A DNA stretch of 60,000 bases. Source: Cryptomeria japonica. Its lineage: Eukaryota; Streptophyta; Pinopsida; Cupressales; Cupressaceae. Below are positions 37,433 to 48,848 of this stretch, piece after piece; positions within the stretch are counted from its first letter, which is position 1; each line of letters opens with the position of its first letter. The DNA lies in contig NC_081406.1 in NCBI RefSeq assembly GCF_030272615.1, forward strand, positions 238,814,422 through 238,874,421, in the 5' to 3' direction. A program made the position numbers and the translations under genes. The notes beneath the pieces were generated by a model. That model saw nothing but the letters and a program-made list of their open reading frames with translations, ran no database searches and was not told the origin of the DNA.

Positions 37433-38627
37433 TGTAAAGTGGAAAATTGGACCCTAGTGGTTCCCCACCTAGGGGAGAGAAAGGAAACCACTAGGATGAT
37501 TTTCACTTGATGCTCTTAGCAATTTACATTCAAAAGAGGGGTTGAATCCACTAGATCCAAATCTAAGAGAAATAAGGATGTGAATGCTAGGATTGCAAGT
37601 GTTGGAATGTAATTTGCCCTCTTTTGTAAATAGATATGTTGACTTGTTGACTATGCAGAAAAGGAAGACAAAATGGATGAAATAAGGAGCTATCGATTCA
37701 GGATCGCATTGTAACTTTGGATCTGGGATATTTAGACTAATACAGATCTGCCTTGCAAATTTAGAGAAAAGTCATTGAGACCGTGCGTCAGTTATGTACG
37801 GTCCTCCAAAAAATCTGTGAGTCAAAAAGAGTTTTTCTGTCTCTACAAATGAAGCCTAAATTTGCAATTACAGTCACTCACCAGCAACCTGCACATAGAA
37901 AAGAAGGTAAGAAGGGTTGTGGATAGGGTTTTTCCTTAGTCAAACCTCGGTTGAGTAATCAACCTTGAAAGAAAGTAATTGCAAATACTTAAATTTGAAT
38001 AATGGAAATGTATACCTTGTAGATCTGCAATTTGTTGATGATGGTTGCTTTGCTTCTTGAATGTAATCACAAGTGTTGCATGAAATGGCATGTAACATGA
38101 GAAAAACCCTAACACACACATGCTTGCAAATGAATGTTGTAATGTTGCTCCAATGGATGAGTTAAGAAGACACATGAAGGAGAAGAAGACTTGATGAATC
38201 CTTGAAGGCTTGAACGCTTGATGATGATAACGAAGGCCTCCTCATGAATTTCACTTATTCTTGCTTCCTATTTCTCCTTTCCGAATGAGGGAACTAAGTC
38301 TCCTTTTATACTTGCCTAGGAGGGTTAATTTTCATCTCAACAAAGGCCAACATAGGAGAAATTAAATCCCGAAAAGAAAATTAGGTCCAAGGGTTGGATG
38401 GACCCATTTTGGGGCCAAGCAAAGAGGGAGGATAGGGGCACCACGCCCTTATCCTGCCCTATTTTGGGACTTGGATAGGGTCATGAGGTGACATAAGGGA
38501 TGAAACAAGAGAAATTTTGGAAGAATAATGTAGAGAGGATTCCCAATTGAGTAGGGAGATGCAATCGCTAGGGTGAGGACCTAAAACGTGGTCAAAATTG
38601 CAAGGGTCGCAATTTTATGACGCTACA
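37433..38627 (-). repeat. 3' LTR of element D (1195 bp)
   Basis: On the minus strand starts TGTAGCGTCATAAAATTGCG and ends ccaattttccactttaca. A TATA box (tataaaagg) lies on the minus strand at 38310-38302. The stem GACCGT (37779-37784) / ACGGTC (37798-37803) lies at the place where LTR F has GGACCAT/ATGGTCC. It is closely similar to the 5' LTR at 59114. Confidence 0.9.
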
Positions 38628-38650
38628 TTTAGCCCCCACTTTAGCAGGAG
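38628..38650 (-). other. Polypurine tract of element D
   Basis: Minus-strand gctaaagtgggggctaaa directly before TGTAGCG of the 3' LTR; the same tract as in element F. Confidence 0.8.
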
Positions 38651-39333
38651 TATGGGTTATGCCAATACTATCGGTAAAGTAGAAGAAAGAGAGAGATGAA
38701 GATGAGAGATGTGGAGAAATACCACAAGGAGTATAAGATATCACTAATCTTAAGCAACAAATCCCCCAATATTAGGATCTTAACTCACTCAAACATATGC
38801 AAGAGCACACAAAAAAAAAGAACAAGACAAGACACATGATAAAAAAAAAAAATGAGACCACTGTTGGCCATATGATGGAATTGATTATGTGTTGCATTGA
38901 TGTTTTGTCATTGATGTCAACACTTGTTGTTATGGTTGTTTACCGGCTTCTGGTAGATGGATTGGATTGCAAAGATAATCAGTTGAGTGTCACCAGTATG
39001 ATCTGGATGATGGAATAAGTTTGTATGGATGGTTCATATGCTTTTGAAGTATCTTTTGGTCAGGTGGTATTGACTTTATGATCGGATGTTATCTTATGTT
39101 CTAGTAAGCTTGCTTTATTGGTCCGATAAGGGTTTCACCGCAGAGCGTTATTGAAGAGCTTTGATGTAATGCATAAGTGGAATTGGTGCAACTTCTAGAA
39201 GGGATTCAGGATGCTGATGGTGATTGTGTTTGTGTCTCGACTGATTGGTGTCATTGCTTTGGCGTGTGTGGATCAAATTTAGGTCCAGTGCTATCTAGGT
39301 TATGGACCAGTTTGCATGTAACGTGTTGGTGGA

Positions 39334-40116
39334 TGTTAGGATTCCCAAAGATACTGAGAGGGGGGGTGAATCAGTATCTAACTGGTTAACAAATTTTCTG
39401 ACCTTATTAAATATTTTGCATTCCAAAACAATGTACTGGTAAACAAGAATTAATGCAGTAAATAAGAACAGTAAAGACAACATAGAAAGCACACCATAAC
39501 ACAAGATGTTTAACGAGGAAACCCGGTGTGGGAAAAACCTCAGTGGGATTTGTGACCCACAATATTCACTCATTGGCCAATGAATGGATATTACTTACAA
39601 GAGGGGCCTGCACATGCAGGAAGGCCAACTACCTAAAGCTCACTGCTTAATTACAAAAGGAAGTCTCACTGACTTACAAAATGGATTATGAAAATCCAAT
39701 ATAGTGTACTGCTACAAAATAGCGTCTGCAATGCCAGATTCAGTATTGGTGTAAGCTCATACAACAACCATAAACCCTTCTACAAAATCTACCTTAATAT
39801 TCTCTCTACATATCCATCATATTTATCCTCTATGTTGTCGCACAAAATGATCTACAAGATCTCATACTTATATATGAGTCTTATTACAATATGCCATGTT
39901 GGCTTATAAAAAGATATTATAATTAAATACAAAATACAATAATCAAATCTTGTCAGCTAGGATGTCGATAAACATTATTGTCGATGTCGGTGAACTATCT
40001 GTTGGTGTAGAGTCTTTCAGTGCCGGTGCCTGACGGTGTCATAAGATTGCAAGGTTGCCATCAATGACAATACCTTCAATCACCTACAATTCTCATTGGA
40101 GTGTGTAATACCAACA
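39334..40116 (-). mobile_element. Solo LTR (783 bp) inside the 5' LTR of element A
   Basis: TSD gtgga at 39329-39333 and 40117-40121; the uninterrupted site is present in the 3' LTR of A (gttggtggatcctc near 52490). On the plus strand starts TGTTAGGATTCCC and ends ataccaaca; hairpin polarity places it on the minus strand. Arms AGATACTGA (39349-39357) and TCAGTATCT (39371-39379) pair perfectly around the G-run (C-run on the minus strand). Confidence 0.93.
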
Positions 40117-40273
40117 GTGGATCCTCTGATGTGCTTCTGAGATGTTTCATTGATTGGATGATGTTTTTTTGGCCTTAGGCTGACATGTGTTATGATTTTA
40201 TTTCAGGATTATGTAATGGATCTATTGTATTATCATTTGTGTGGCCGACCTAATTAGTTAGGTCCCGGATTGG

Positions 40274-40279
40274 TATAAA
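40274..40279 (+). promoter_or_regulatory. TATA box of LTR A
   Basis: tataaatgtatgtaagatctc, repeated in the 3' LTR at 52645 and matched by tataaatgtaagatc in LTR B (42720 and 48272). Confidence 0.6.
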
Positions 40280-40855
40280 TGTATGTAAGATCTCATTGTA
40301 GATTAGATATAGGAATAGGCAAGGAGTGAATAATGTAATAATAAATTGTGCAGAGGATTTGGTCGATCATAGGTGATCGAGTTGGGTTTATGTAAGAGGT
40401 TTAATACCTCTGGTATAGGGCTTAACCAGAACTGTAATCTAGCATATTTGATGCTATCACCGGCAATTCTTCTCTCTATATTGTAGACCAAATATCTTGA
40501 GGTGGTTGACATCTTTGTAGTCAGTGAAACTCCATTGTGATGAGGAGTGTGCTCTAGGTAGTGTGCCTTCATGTATGTGTGGGCCCCTATTGTAATCATA
40601 TACTTGCTACAGAAGTAGCATCTGACTGTGGGTAGGGCTTCCCACCATGGTTTTTCCTCATTGAGGTTTTCCATGGACAAATCATGTTGTTATGTGTTAT
40701 GGTTGCATGGTATTGATTCTCTGGTTTTGATTTATGCTTTAATGCTTAATCAGTTATTCCAGTATAAGGTTTTAAGTGCTTTAATTCACATAATCTATTA
40801 ACAACTGATTCACGCCCCCCCCCCCTCTCAGTTGTTTACCGATTATCCTAACAAT

Positions 40856-40867
40856 TGGTATCAGAGC
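40856..40867 (+). other. Primer-binding site of element A
   Basis: tggtatcagagc, two bases after the LTR end; initiator-Met tRNA type. Confidence 0.92.
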
Positions 40868-40911
40868 TTGGTCCTCTTTTTGTAGAAGCTTAACCGCTTG
40901 AGGAAGATCCT

Positions 40912-42251
40912 ATGGCAACTAATAGTTCAACTCGTGTTTTTAAAAAGGACGTCCCTAGGCTTGATGGAACAAACTATGGAGTATGGAAGATTCGGATAGA
41001 GACTCATTTAAGATGAATTGGAAAGGAAATTTGGGAATAACTCATAATGGTTACACTCCTCATAATCCGGCATCTGGCATTCCTGCACTGGTAGACTTGG
41101 ATAAGAATATTGAGAATGACTGCAGAGCTAGAGAATCCCTATTAAGTGCCTTATCAAATTAGCAAATAATGGGACTATCAGACAAATCATTGGAAAAATC
41201 TATATGGGACAAGTTGGAGACTCTGAATGAAGGTGATCTTACTATTAACATTGCAAAATGTGAATGTTACCGAGTAAGATATGAAAGCTTGAAGATGGAG
41301 GAACATGAAATAATTTTTGCATTCATGGAAAGGGTTAATAAAATTTTATTGGGAATTCAGTGTTGTGGTGGATCTCTGAGCGAGGAAGAGATTGTTTCAA
41401 AAGTGTTAAGGGTTTTGGCATCGGCATATAAGATGAATGTAACTATAATCAATGAGCTAAGAACCATGCCTAATTCTTCTATCAATAGAGATACTCTTGT
41501 TGGGAAGATATCTGCTTTTGAGCTTGAGGAATTTGGTACTCCTGGAGCTACAAAGATTGATACTGCATTTAAGGCATCTACACCATCAAATGGCAAGCAA
41601 GATTGGAAAGTGTTGTATGCAAAGGAATTGGAAGAGATTAGGAAAGAAAATGAAGATCTTGAGAAACTTGAAGCCCTATTTTCTAGAAGGATGCCTAAAG
41701 GTCTGTCAGGAAGTAAGTATGAAGTAAAATCTCCTTTCAAATGTTTTGCATGTAATAAGATAGGTCATTTTTCATCTAGATGTCCTAAAAGGAATTCAAA
41801 ATTGGAAGAAAGAGAAAGAAGATTTATTAAGTCTAACCCTGAATATGAGATCAAGCATAAGTATAGGAAATAAAAAAATAAGTCATGCTACTATGCTAAT
41901 GAGGAAGGAGTAACTAATGACTCAGAAGAGGAACCAGTAGGAGATTCAGCTAGTAGATCTGGAAATGGAAAAGACTGGGTATTTTATACTATGAAGGAAG
42001 ATGATCTGGAACCAGTTATCAAAAATGAGGAAAAGGCCCTTGCAGCAAAAGTTGACACATATGAATGGGTAATAGACAGTGGATGTTCTCATCATATGAT
42101 AGGTGACAAAGGAAAGTTTCTAACCCTACAAGAATTCGATGGTGGTCAAGTCAGATTTGGTAATAACAAGGCATGCATGATCAAAGGAAGAGGAACCATT
42201 TCATTGGATGGTAATCATAACATTGATAATGTCTATTATGTTGAAGGTATG
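40912..42251 (+). pseudogene. gag-pol: Element A gag and protease part
   Basis: ATG at 40912 (M-A-T-N-S-S-T-R). The N-terminus has L-D-G-T-N-Y-G-V-W-K-I and an in-frame TGA (about 41014). A frameshift lies between there and 41169. The core gag (41169-41870) is open for 234 codons and contains E-R-V-N-K-I-L-L-G-I and the intact zinc knuckle CFACNKIGHFSSRC (41739-41780). After a TAA (41871-41873) the same frame continues to the protease motif W-V-I-D-S-G-C-S-H-H-M (42066). The frame is cut by element B after D-N-V-Y-Y-V-E-G. Confidence 0.9.
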
Positions 42252-43310
42252 TGTTGGTATTTTGGTATGGTTTTTTCATTGATGTCAACACCTACTAACA
42301 CTTATCAACTCTGGCACTTTGGAGAATCAGCAACATTCACCGGCAAGCAAATGACTCATGCACAGTCATCGGTATTTGGTACACCGATAGGATATAATGA
42401 TCACTGGCACATGGAATGGCATGGAAAACACTTGGTTATGTTGAAGACATCGTTTGGACACTTTGTCTTGAAGATTTGATTATTGGTATATTCGTATTTG
42501 CATATTTGTTGTTACTAGCAAATAGGTCCAGGTTATACACCGGTAGGTTTATCTTTTCCAGATCAGCAAGGCATGCTATGGAGATGTCTTATTATTGTTG
42601 TAAATGCATTAAGCCGACATGTTCAATTGGTCATTGCATCGGGCATTAATCTATTTGTAAATTGATTTTATTGTAATATCCTTTAGAGCCGACCTACTAA
42701 AATTGGTCCTAGGTTATAATATAAATGTAAGATCTTATTTGTAAGATCAAGGTGTGGAATGCGAAGAAGAATTGTGAGAAGGTATATGCGAGAATAAGCA
42801 GAGCTATACACCCAGACATCATTTGAAGGTGAAGCAAGGTTTTTATGAAATCATATCAGAACTACACTGGTACTGAATCCAGCATATGAAGATGCTATTT
42901 TGAGAAGTACATTCTTATTGGATTTAACCATCCAATTGAAGTCAATGTGACTCCTATTTTGTGTTTGAGTAGTGAGCTCTAGGTGCTTGGCCTTTCTGCA
43001 TGTGCAGACCCCATTTGTATACACTTACTATCTACAGTAGTATCATCTAATTGTGGGTAAGGTTTCCCACTATGGTTTTTCCCCTTACAGGGTTTCCACA
43101 TACAAATATTGGTGTTAAGTGTTGTGGATGACTTTGTCTTTTAGTTTCATGCATTAATCTTTACCGGTATTGCAATTATCTGATAAAACTGTCCACCGGT
43201 ATAAAAGAATGGTTTACCGGTATCAAGCAATAAGTTGGTTAAGTTGTTTTGGTTTGAATTTATTTGACAACTGATTCGACCCCCCTCTCAGTTGTCTCTG
43301 GGACCTAACA
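42252..43310 (+). repeat. 5' LTR of element B (1059 bp)
   Basis: Starts TGTTGGTATTTTGGTATGG and ends ggacctaaca. TATA box at 42720-42725. C-run hairpin GACAACTGA (43266-43274) and TCAGTTGTC (43288-43296), nine perfect pairs. Confidence 0.94.
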
Positions 43311-43312
43311 AT

Positions 43313-43324
43313 TGGTATCAGAGC
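43313..43324 (+). other. Primer-binding site of element B
   Basis: tggtatcagagc two bases after the LTR end. Confidence 0.93.
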
Positions 43325-43366
43325 TTAGTCCTCTTTTGCAGAAGTTTAACAGCTTGAGGAGATCCA

Positions 43367-46300
43367 ATGTCTACTAACTATTTCAGGAAGGACAATCCTA
43401 AAATTGATGGAACCAACTATGGCATATGGAATATCAAAATGGAGACACATTTAAATTGCATTAGAAAGGACATCTGGGAAGTTACAAAGAATGGCTATAC
43501 TGCTCCTACTCCCGGTTAGCCTAATCCACCTACCTTGGGAAAAGATGAAGAAAATGATTGCAAAGCAAGAGAAGCACTTTTGAGTGCATTAACAGATCAG
43601 CAAATCATGGGATTATCAGATAGGTTCACTGCTAAAGCTATTTGGGATCATTTGGAAACACTGAATGAAGGAGATTCCACAGTCAAAATTGCAAAGCTTG
43701 AAAGCTTCCGGGTCAGGTATGAAAATCTGAAAATGGAAGAAGATGAAAGGATTTATGATTTTATGGAAAGAGTTAATGAAATTGTTTTGGGTATTAAATA
43801 TTATGGAGGAACCTTAAGTGAAGATGAATTTGTTTCAAAAATTTTAAGAGGATTACCACCGGCATATGAAATGAAAGTCACTACTATAAATGAGTTAAGA
43901 ACAATGCCTAATACATCAATAATTAGAGATACATTGATTGGAAAACTTTCAGCCTTTGAAATTGAGGGATTTGGTCATGTTGCTACTATAAAGATAGATT
44001 TAGCCTTTAAAGCGTCAACATCATCTGCATCATCATTTGACAAATCTGATTGGAAGTCCTTTTATGCAAGAGAACTTGAAGAAGGCAGGAAAGAAAATGA
44101 AGAACTTGAAGCACTATTTGCAAGGAAAATGCCTAAAGGTCCAGTTGGAAGTAAGTATGAAGGTAAAGCACCCTTTAAATGTTTTAACTATAATAAGATT
44201 GGTCACATGGCTTCAAGATGCCCTGATAGACATGCTAGACTAAGAGAAGAAGCTAGAAGAACATACAAGCCTAACCCTGAATATCAGAGATACGGATTTA
44301 AGAAGAATAAAGACAAATCTTGTTATCTTGTTGATGAAGGAGTGACTGATGATTCTAATGAGGATCCGGCAGACAATGGATGGGTTTTTGTTGCTATAAC
44401 AGAAGACCAACCGGCACCTACCATTCAACCGGTAGAGCGAGCCTTGGTAGCTAAAGTTAAAGTAAAGGATGAATGGATCATTGATTCGGGATGCTCACAT
44501 CATATGAGAGGAGATAAAAGTAAATTCTTGAACTTTCAAGAATATAATGGAGGTCTAGTGAGATTTGGAGATGATGAAGCTTGTCTGATCAAAGGTAAAG
44601 GTACAATATCTCTTGATGGAAAGCATAATACTGACAATGTTTACTATGTTGAAGGTTTAAAGCATAATCTTTTGAGTGTTGGTCAATTAGTTGAGAAAGG
44701 ATTTTAGTTACAATTCAAAAATGGAAAATGCAAAATCATGAATAGAACTGGTTTAGAAATTGCAACCGGTAATCAAACTAGAGGTAATATATTTCATTTG
44801 AATAACAGTGAAATGACATGCTTGATTGCACATATTGATGAAAGTTGGCTATGGCATAAGAGACTCTATCATGTAAACTTTGATTGCATGGTAAAAATCA
44901 GTACTACTAAGGCAGTTAGAGATTTACCTAAAATTGTCAAACCTCACAATACAGTATGTAAGGAATGTCAATTTGGAAAACAAGTTAGAGCCACCTTCAA
45001 AAGTATTCCAGAAAAATCCAATAATGCTCTTGACTTAATTCACGCTGATTTATGTGGTCCAGCTAACTAAAAGTTTACAAGGTGATAGATATTTCATTCT
45101 AATCATTGATGACTATTCTAGAATGTGTTGAGTTACTTTTCTCAGAGAAAAATCAGAAGCACTTGGGAAGTTCAAACTTTTCAAAGCAATGGTAGAAAAT
45201 GAAACCGGTAAGAAAATCAAATGTCTAAGATCAGATCAAGGAGTAGAATTTACATCTAAAGAATTTAATGCATTATGTGAAGTGAATGGAATCAAAAGAT
45301 AGCTATCAGCACCTCGGACACCACAGCAAAACGGAGTTGTTGAAAGGAAAAATAGAACTATCTTGGATGCAGCTAGAAGTATGTTATCAGAAGCAAATCT
45401 ACCACATGTATATTGGAGAGAGGCAATAAGTATAGCGGTCTACACATTCAACAAAGTTCACATCAAAGGTGAAACCAGTAAGACCCCTCATGAACTATGG
45501 TTTTTTATTACTCCTACTCTTAAATATTTTAGAATATTTGGAAGTAAATGCTATATTAGAAGAGATGAGTATATTGGGAAATTTGATCCTAGAAGTGATG
45601 AAGGAATATTTCTTGGTTATTCATCTAAGAGTAAGGCATATAGATGTTTTAACAAAAGATTGCAGAAAATTGTTGAGAGTACAAATGTGAAGATTGATGA
45701 ACAATTCAGAGGAACTTCAAGGTATATAGATTCTGAACCGGCATCAGAGATCCTAACAAATGAACCTACATTGAACCCACCAGTATCATCTGAAAATTCC
45801 ACAGTAACTGAGGAACAACAGCAAACAAAGACACCCTGGTATGTAAGACTGGATCATTTTGAAGATCAGATAATTGGAAATAAGTATAAAGGAGTTATGA
45901 CAAGAGGAAGATTGGCAAATGAAGAGGTATGTCTTATTTCTCAAATTGAACCATCATAAATTAATGAGGCATGTGAAGATAAACACTAGATTAAAGCTAT
46001 GGAAGAAGAATTAGAGTAAATTGAGAAGAATAACACTTGGACATTAGTTCCCCGGCCTAAAGATAAAAATGTAATTGGAACCAAATGGGTATTCAGAAAC
46101 AAAATTAATGAAGATGTTAAGGTCATCAGAAATAAAGCAAGACTAGTGTGTAAGGGATATTCTCATAAAGAAGGAATTGATTATAATGAGACCTTTGCAC
46201 CAGTAGCCAGAATTGAGGCAGTCAAATTATTTTTGACTTTTGCAACACATAAGAACTACAAAGTATATCAAATGGATATTAAATGTGCATTTCTGAATGG

Positions 46301-47459
46301 AGATCTTGAAGAAGAAGTTTACATTGAACAACCTGATGGATTTTCTTTGACAGATAAAAAAGATATGGTTTGTAGGTTAAGGAAAGCTTTTTATGGATTG
46401 AAGCAAGCTCCAAGAGCTCGGTATGCAAGATTGGATAAGTATCTTTTGAAGATTGGTTTTTCTAAAGGTAATGCTAATAGCAACTTATATTATAAAGTGA
46501 CTAATGATGACATCTTGGTTATAGAAGTTTTTGTTGATGATATAATCTTTGGAGGAGAAGATGGATTATGTAAAGAATTTGAAATGTCTATGATTGGAGA
46601 AATAAAATTCTTTTTAGGATTGTAGATTTCACAGACTAACAAAGGTATATTCTTGAGTCAATCCAAGTACTTAAAGGAGTTACTAAAAAAATTTGGGATT
46701 GAGAACTCTAAACTGGTAAGCACACCTATGACTACAAGTGACAAACTATCACTAAGGGATGAATCTACACCTGTTAATCCAACTAGGTACAAATCTATGA
46801 TAGGAGGTTTACTACATTTGACACAAACCAGACCTAATATCATGAATGCAGTATGTATTGTTTCAAGATTTCAGAGTAATCCTAGAGAAAATCATGAATC
46901 AGCAGTAAAAATGATTTTTTGGTACTTACAAGGCACTACAAATCTTGGATTATGGTATCCTAGAGATGAAAACTTTGAATTATGTGCATACACAGATGCA
47001 AATTGGGTAGGAGATGTGGATGATAGAAAAAGCACCACTGGTGGAGCATTTTTTCTTGGAAACAGACTAGTTTCTTGGTTGAGTAAGAAACAAAGTTGTA
47101 CATCCTTATCAATAGCAAAATCAGAATATGTTGCAGCAACAACTAACTGTACACAAGTACTATGGCTTAAGCAAATGTTGAAAGACATAAAAGTAAAATG
47201 CAAGGAACCTATAACTATCTATTGTGATAACATTGCAGCAATTGATATATCTAAGAATCCAGTACTACATTCTAAAACCAAACATGTTTCTATCAAACTG
47301 AATTTTCTAAGGGAAAATGTTGAAGTAAAAGAAATAAAACTGGTTTATGTGAATACTAAAGAGCAGATTGCAGATATTTTTACTAAACCTCTACCTAAGG
47401 AGACTTTTGAATATCTTAGAGATCAGCTTGGGGTCATACCCCCACCGGTAGATACTTAG
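43367..47459 (+). pseudogene. gag-pol: Element B gag-pol polyprotein, near complete, with nonsense codons and one frameshift
   Basis: ATG at 43367 (M-S-T-N-Y-F-R-K). One frame to about 45065, then a single frameshift at the N-terminal side of the integrase core, then one frame to TAG at 47457-47459. Domains: gag 43367 to about 44150; zinc knuckle near 44180, C-F-N-Y-N-K-I-G-H-M-A-S-R-C, whose second Cys is Tyr; protease W-I-I-D-S-G-C-S-H-H-M (44474); GAG-pre-integrase L-W-H-K-R-L-Y-H-V; integrase I-I-D-D-Y-S-R-M and [18 protein letters not shown] (46274) and V-F-V-D-D-I-I-F-G (46528); RNase H Y-T-D-A-N-W-V-G-D; end A-D-I-F-T-K-P-L-P. Stops: 43517, 44705, 45129, 45300, 45957, 45987, 46017, 46623. 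The codon expected from A or C is Gln or Trp at most of these sites. Confidence 0.93.
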
Positions 47460-47803
47460 AGAGTTGATGTTTGTCATCAACCGACAGAATTAACAGAGAA
47501 TTCTTTTACTTCGGCTTTGATGAGGAAGCTACTTCTCGGGGGGAGTAGTTGGTATACTAAATTGGTTGGTATTTTGTATATGAACTTGGTTTTATAGTAA
47601 CTTTGGCATTTGATGTCAAAGGGGGAGAGATTGGTATGGAAAAACACAAGGAAACACATATCACTCTTAGGGGGAGAGATTGTTACTTTGGGAGAAATTA
47701 CTTATGTTTTTGTAATTGTTGGAATTTTGGTATTTGGCATTTCTACTTTGGCACTTTGATGGTTTTTCCATCTTGTGTTGCCATCAATGCCAAAGGGGGA
47801 GAT
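47460..47803 (+). other. Leader between pol and 3' LTR of element B with four purine tracts
   Basis: Non-coding. Polypurine-like runs occur at 47539 (ggggggagtag), 47619 (aaagggggagag), 47661 (agggggagag) and 47792-47803 (aaagggggagat). The last directly precedes the LTR start TGCTGGTATTTTGG and is the likely plus-strand primer. Confidence 0.8.
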
Positions 47804-48848
47804 TGCTGGTATTTTGGTATGGTTTTTTCATTGATGTCAACACCTACTAACACTTATCAACTCTGGCACTTTGGAGAATCAGCAACATTCACCGGCAAGC
47901 AAATAACTCATGCACAATCACCGGTATTTGGTACACCAGTAGGATATAATGATCACCGGCACATGGAATGGCATGGAAAACACTTGGTTATGTCGAAGAC
48001 ATCGTTTGGACACTTTATCTTGGAGATTTGATTATTGGTATATTCATATTTGCATATTTGTTGTTACCGGTAAATAGGTTCAGGTTATACACTGGCAAGT
48101 TTATCTTTTCCAGATCAGCACGGTATGCTATGGAGATGTCTTATTGTTGTTGTAAATGCATTAAGCCGACATGTTGAATCGGTCATTGCATCAAGCATTA
48201 ATCTATTTGTAAATTGATTTTATTGTAATATCCTTTAGATCTGACCTACTAAAATTGGTCCTAGGTTATAATATAAATGTAAGATCAAGGTGTGGAATGC
48301 GAAGAGAATTGTGAGAAGGTATATGCGAGAATAAGCAGAGCTATACACGTAGACATCATTTGAAGGTGAAGCAAGGTTTTTGTGAAAGCATATCAGAACT
48401 ACACCGGTACTGAATCCAGCATATGAAGATGCTATTTTGAGCAGTACATTCTTATTGGATTTAGCCATCGAATTGTAGTTAGTGTGACTCCTATTTTGTG
48501 TTTGAGCAGTGAGCTCTAGGCGCTTGGCCTTTCTGCATGTGCAGACCCCATTTGTAGACACTTACTATATGCAGTAGTATCATGCGATTGTGGGTAAGGT
48601 TTCCCACCGTTGTTTTTCCCCTTACAGGGTTTCCACATACAAATATTGGTGTTAAGTGTTGTGGATGACTTTGTCTTTTTGTTTCATGCATTAATCTTTA
48701 CCGGTATTGCAATTATCTGATAAAACTGTCCACCAGTATAAAAGACTAGTTTACCGGTATCAAGCAATAAGTTGGTTAAGTTGTTTTGGTTTGAATTTAT
48801 TTGACAACCGATTCACCCCCCCCTCTCAGTTGTCTCTGGGACCTAACA
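47804..48848 (+). repeat. 3' LTR of element B (1045 bp)
   Basis: Starts TGCTGG (TGTTGG in the 5' LTR, so one changed end base) and ends acctaaca. It lacks a cttatttgtaagat block just after the TATA box that is present in the 5' LTR. Hairpin arm GACAACCGA (48803-48811) has one T-to-C change against TCAGTTGTC (48826-48834). Confidence 0.94.

Larger units (their letters stand above)
38862..40853 (+). repeat. 5' LTR of element A, containing a solo-LTR insertion
   Basis: Starts TGTTGGCCATATGATGG and ends gattatcctaaca, followed by the primer site. Without the 783-bp insertion and one 5-bp duplication it is 1204 bp, matching the 1202-bp 3' LTR. TATA box tataaa at 40274-40279. C-run hairpin AACAACTGA (40800-40808) and TCAGTTGTT (40828-40836), nine perfect pairs. 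Confidence 0.93.
42252..48848 (+). mobile_element. Element B: full-length Ty1/copia retrotransposon inserted in element A (6597 bp)
   Basis: 5' LTR 42252-43310, primer site 43313, gag-pol 43367-47459, purine tracts, 3' LTR 47804-48848. The interrupted reading frame of A resumes directly at 48849 (K-H-N-I-L-S-V-G). Flanking pentamers are gtatg (left) and gtgtc (right), an imperfect target duplication. It is closely related to A and C in gag and pol, and is probably SIRE-like copia (tentative). Confidence 0.93.

Noticed and set aside
42252-42649. ORFs of 70-160 codons repeated in the LTRs of element B (also 47603-48177)
   Set aside because: The same ORFs appear in both LTRs, and one includes the junction with element A; LTR sequence, not genes.
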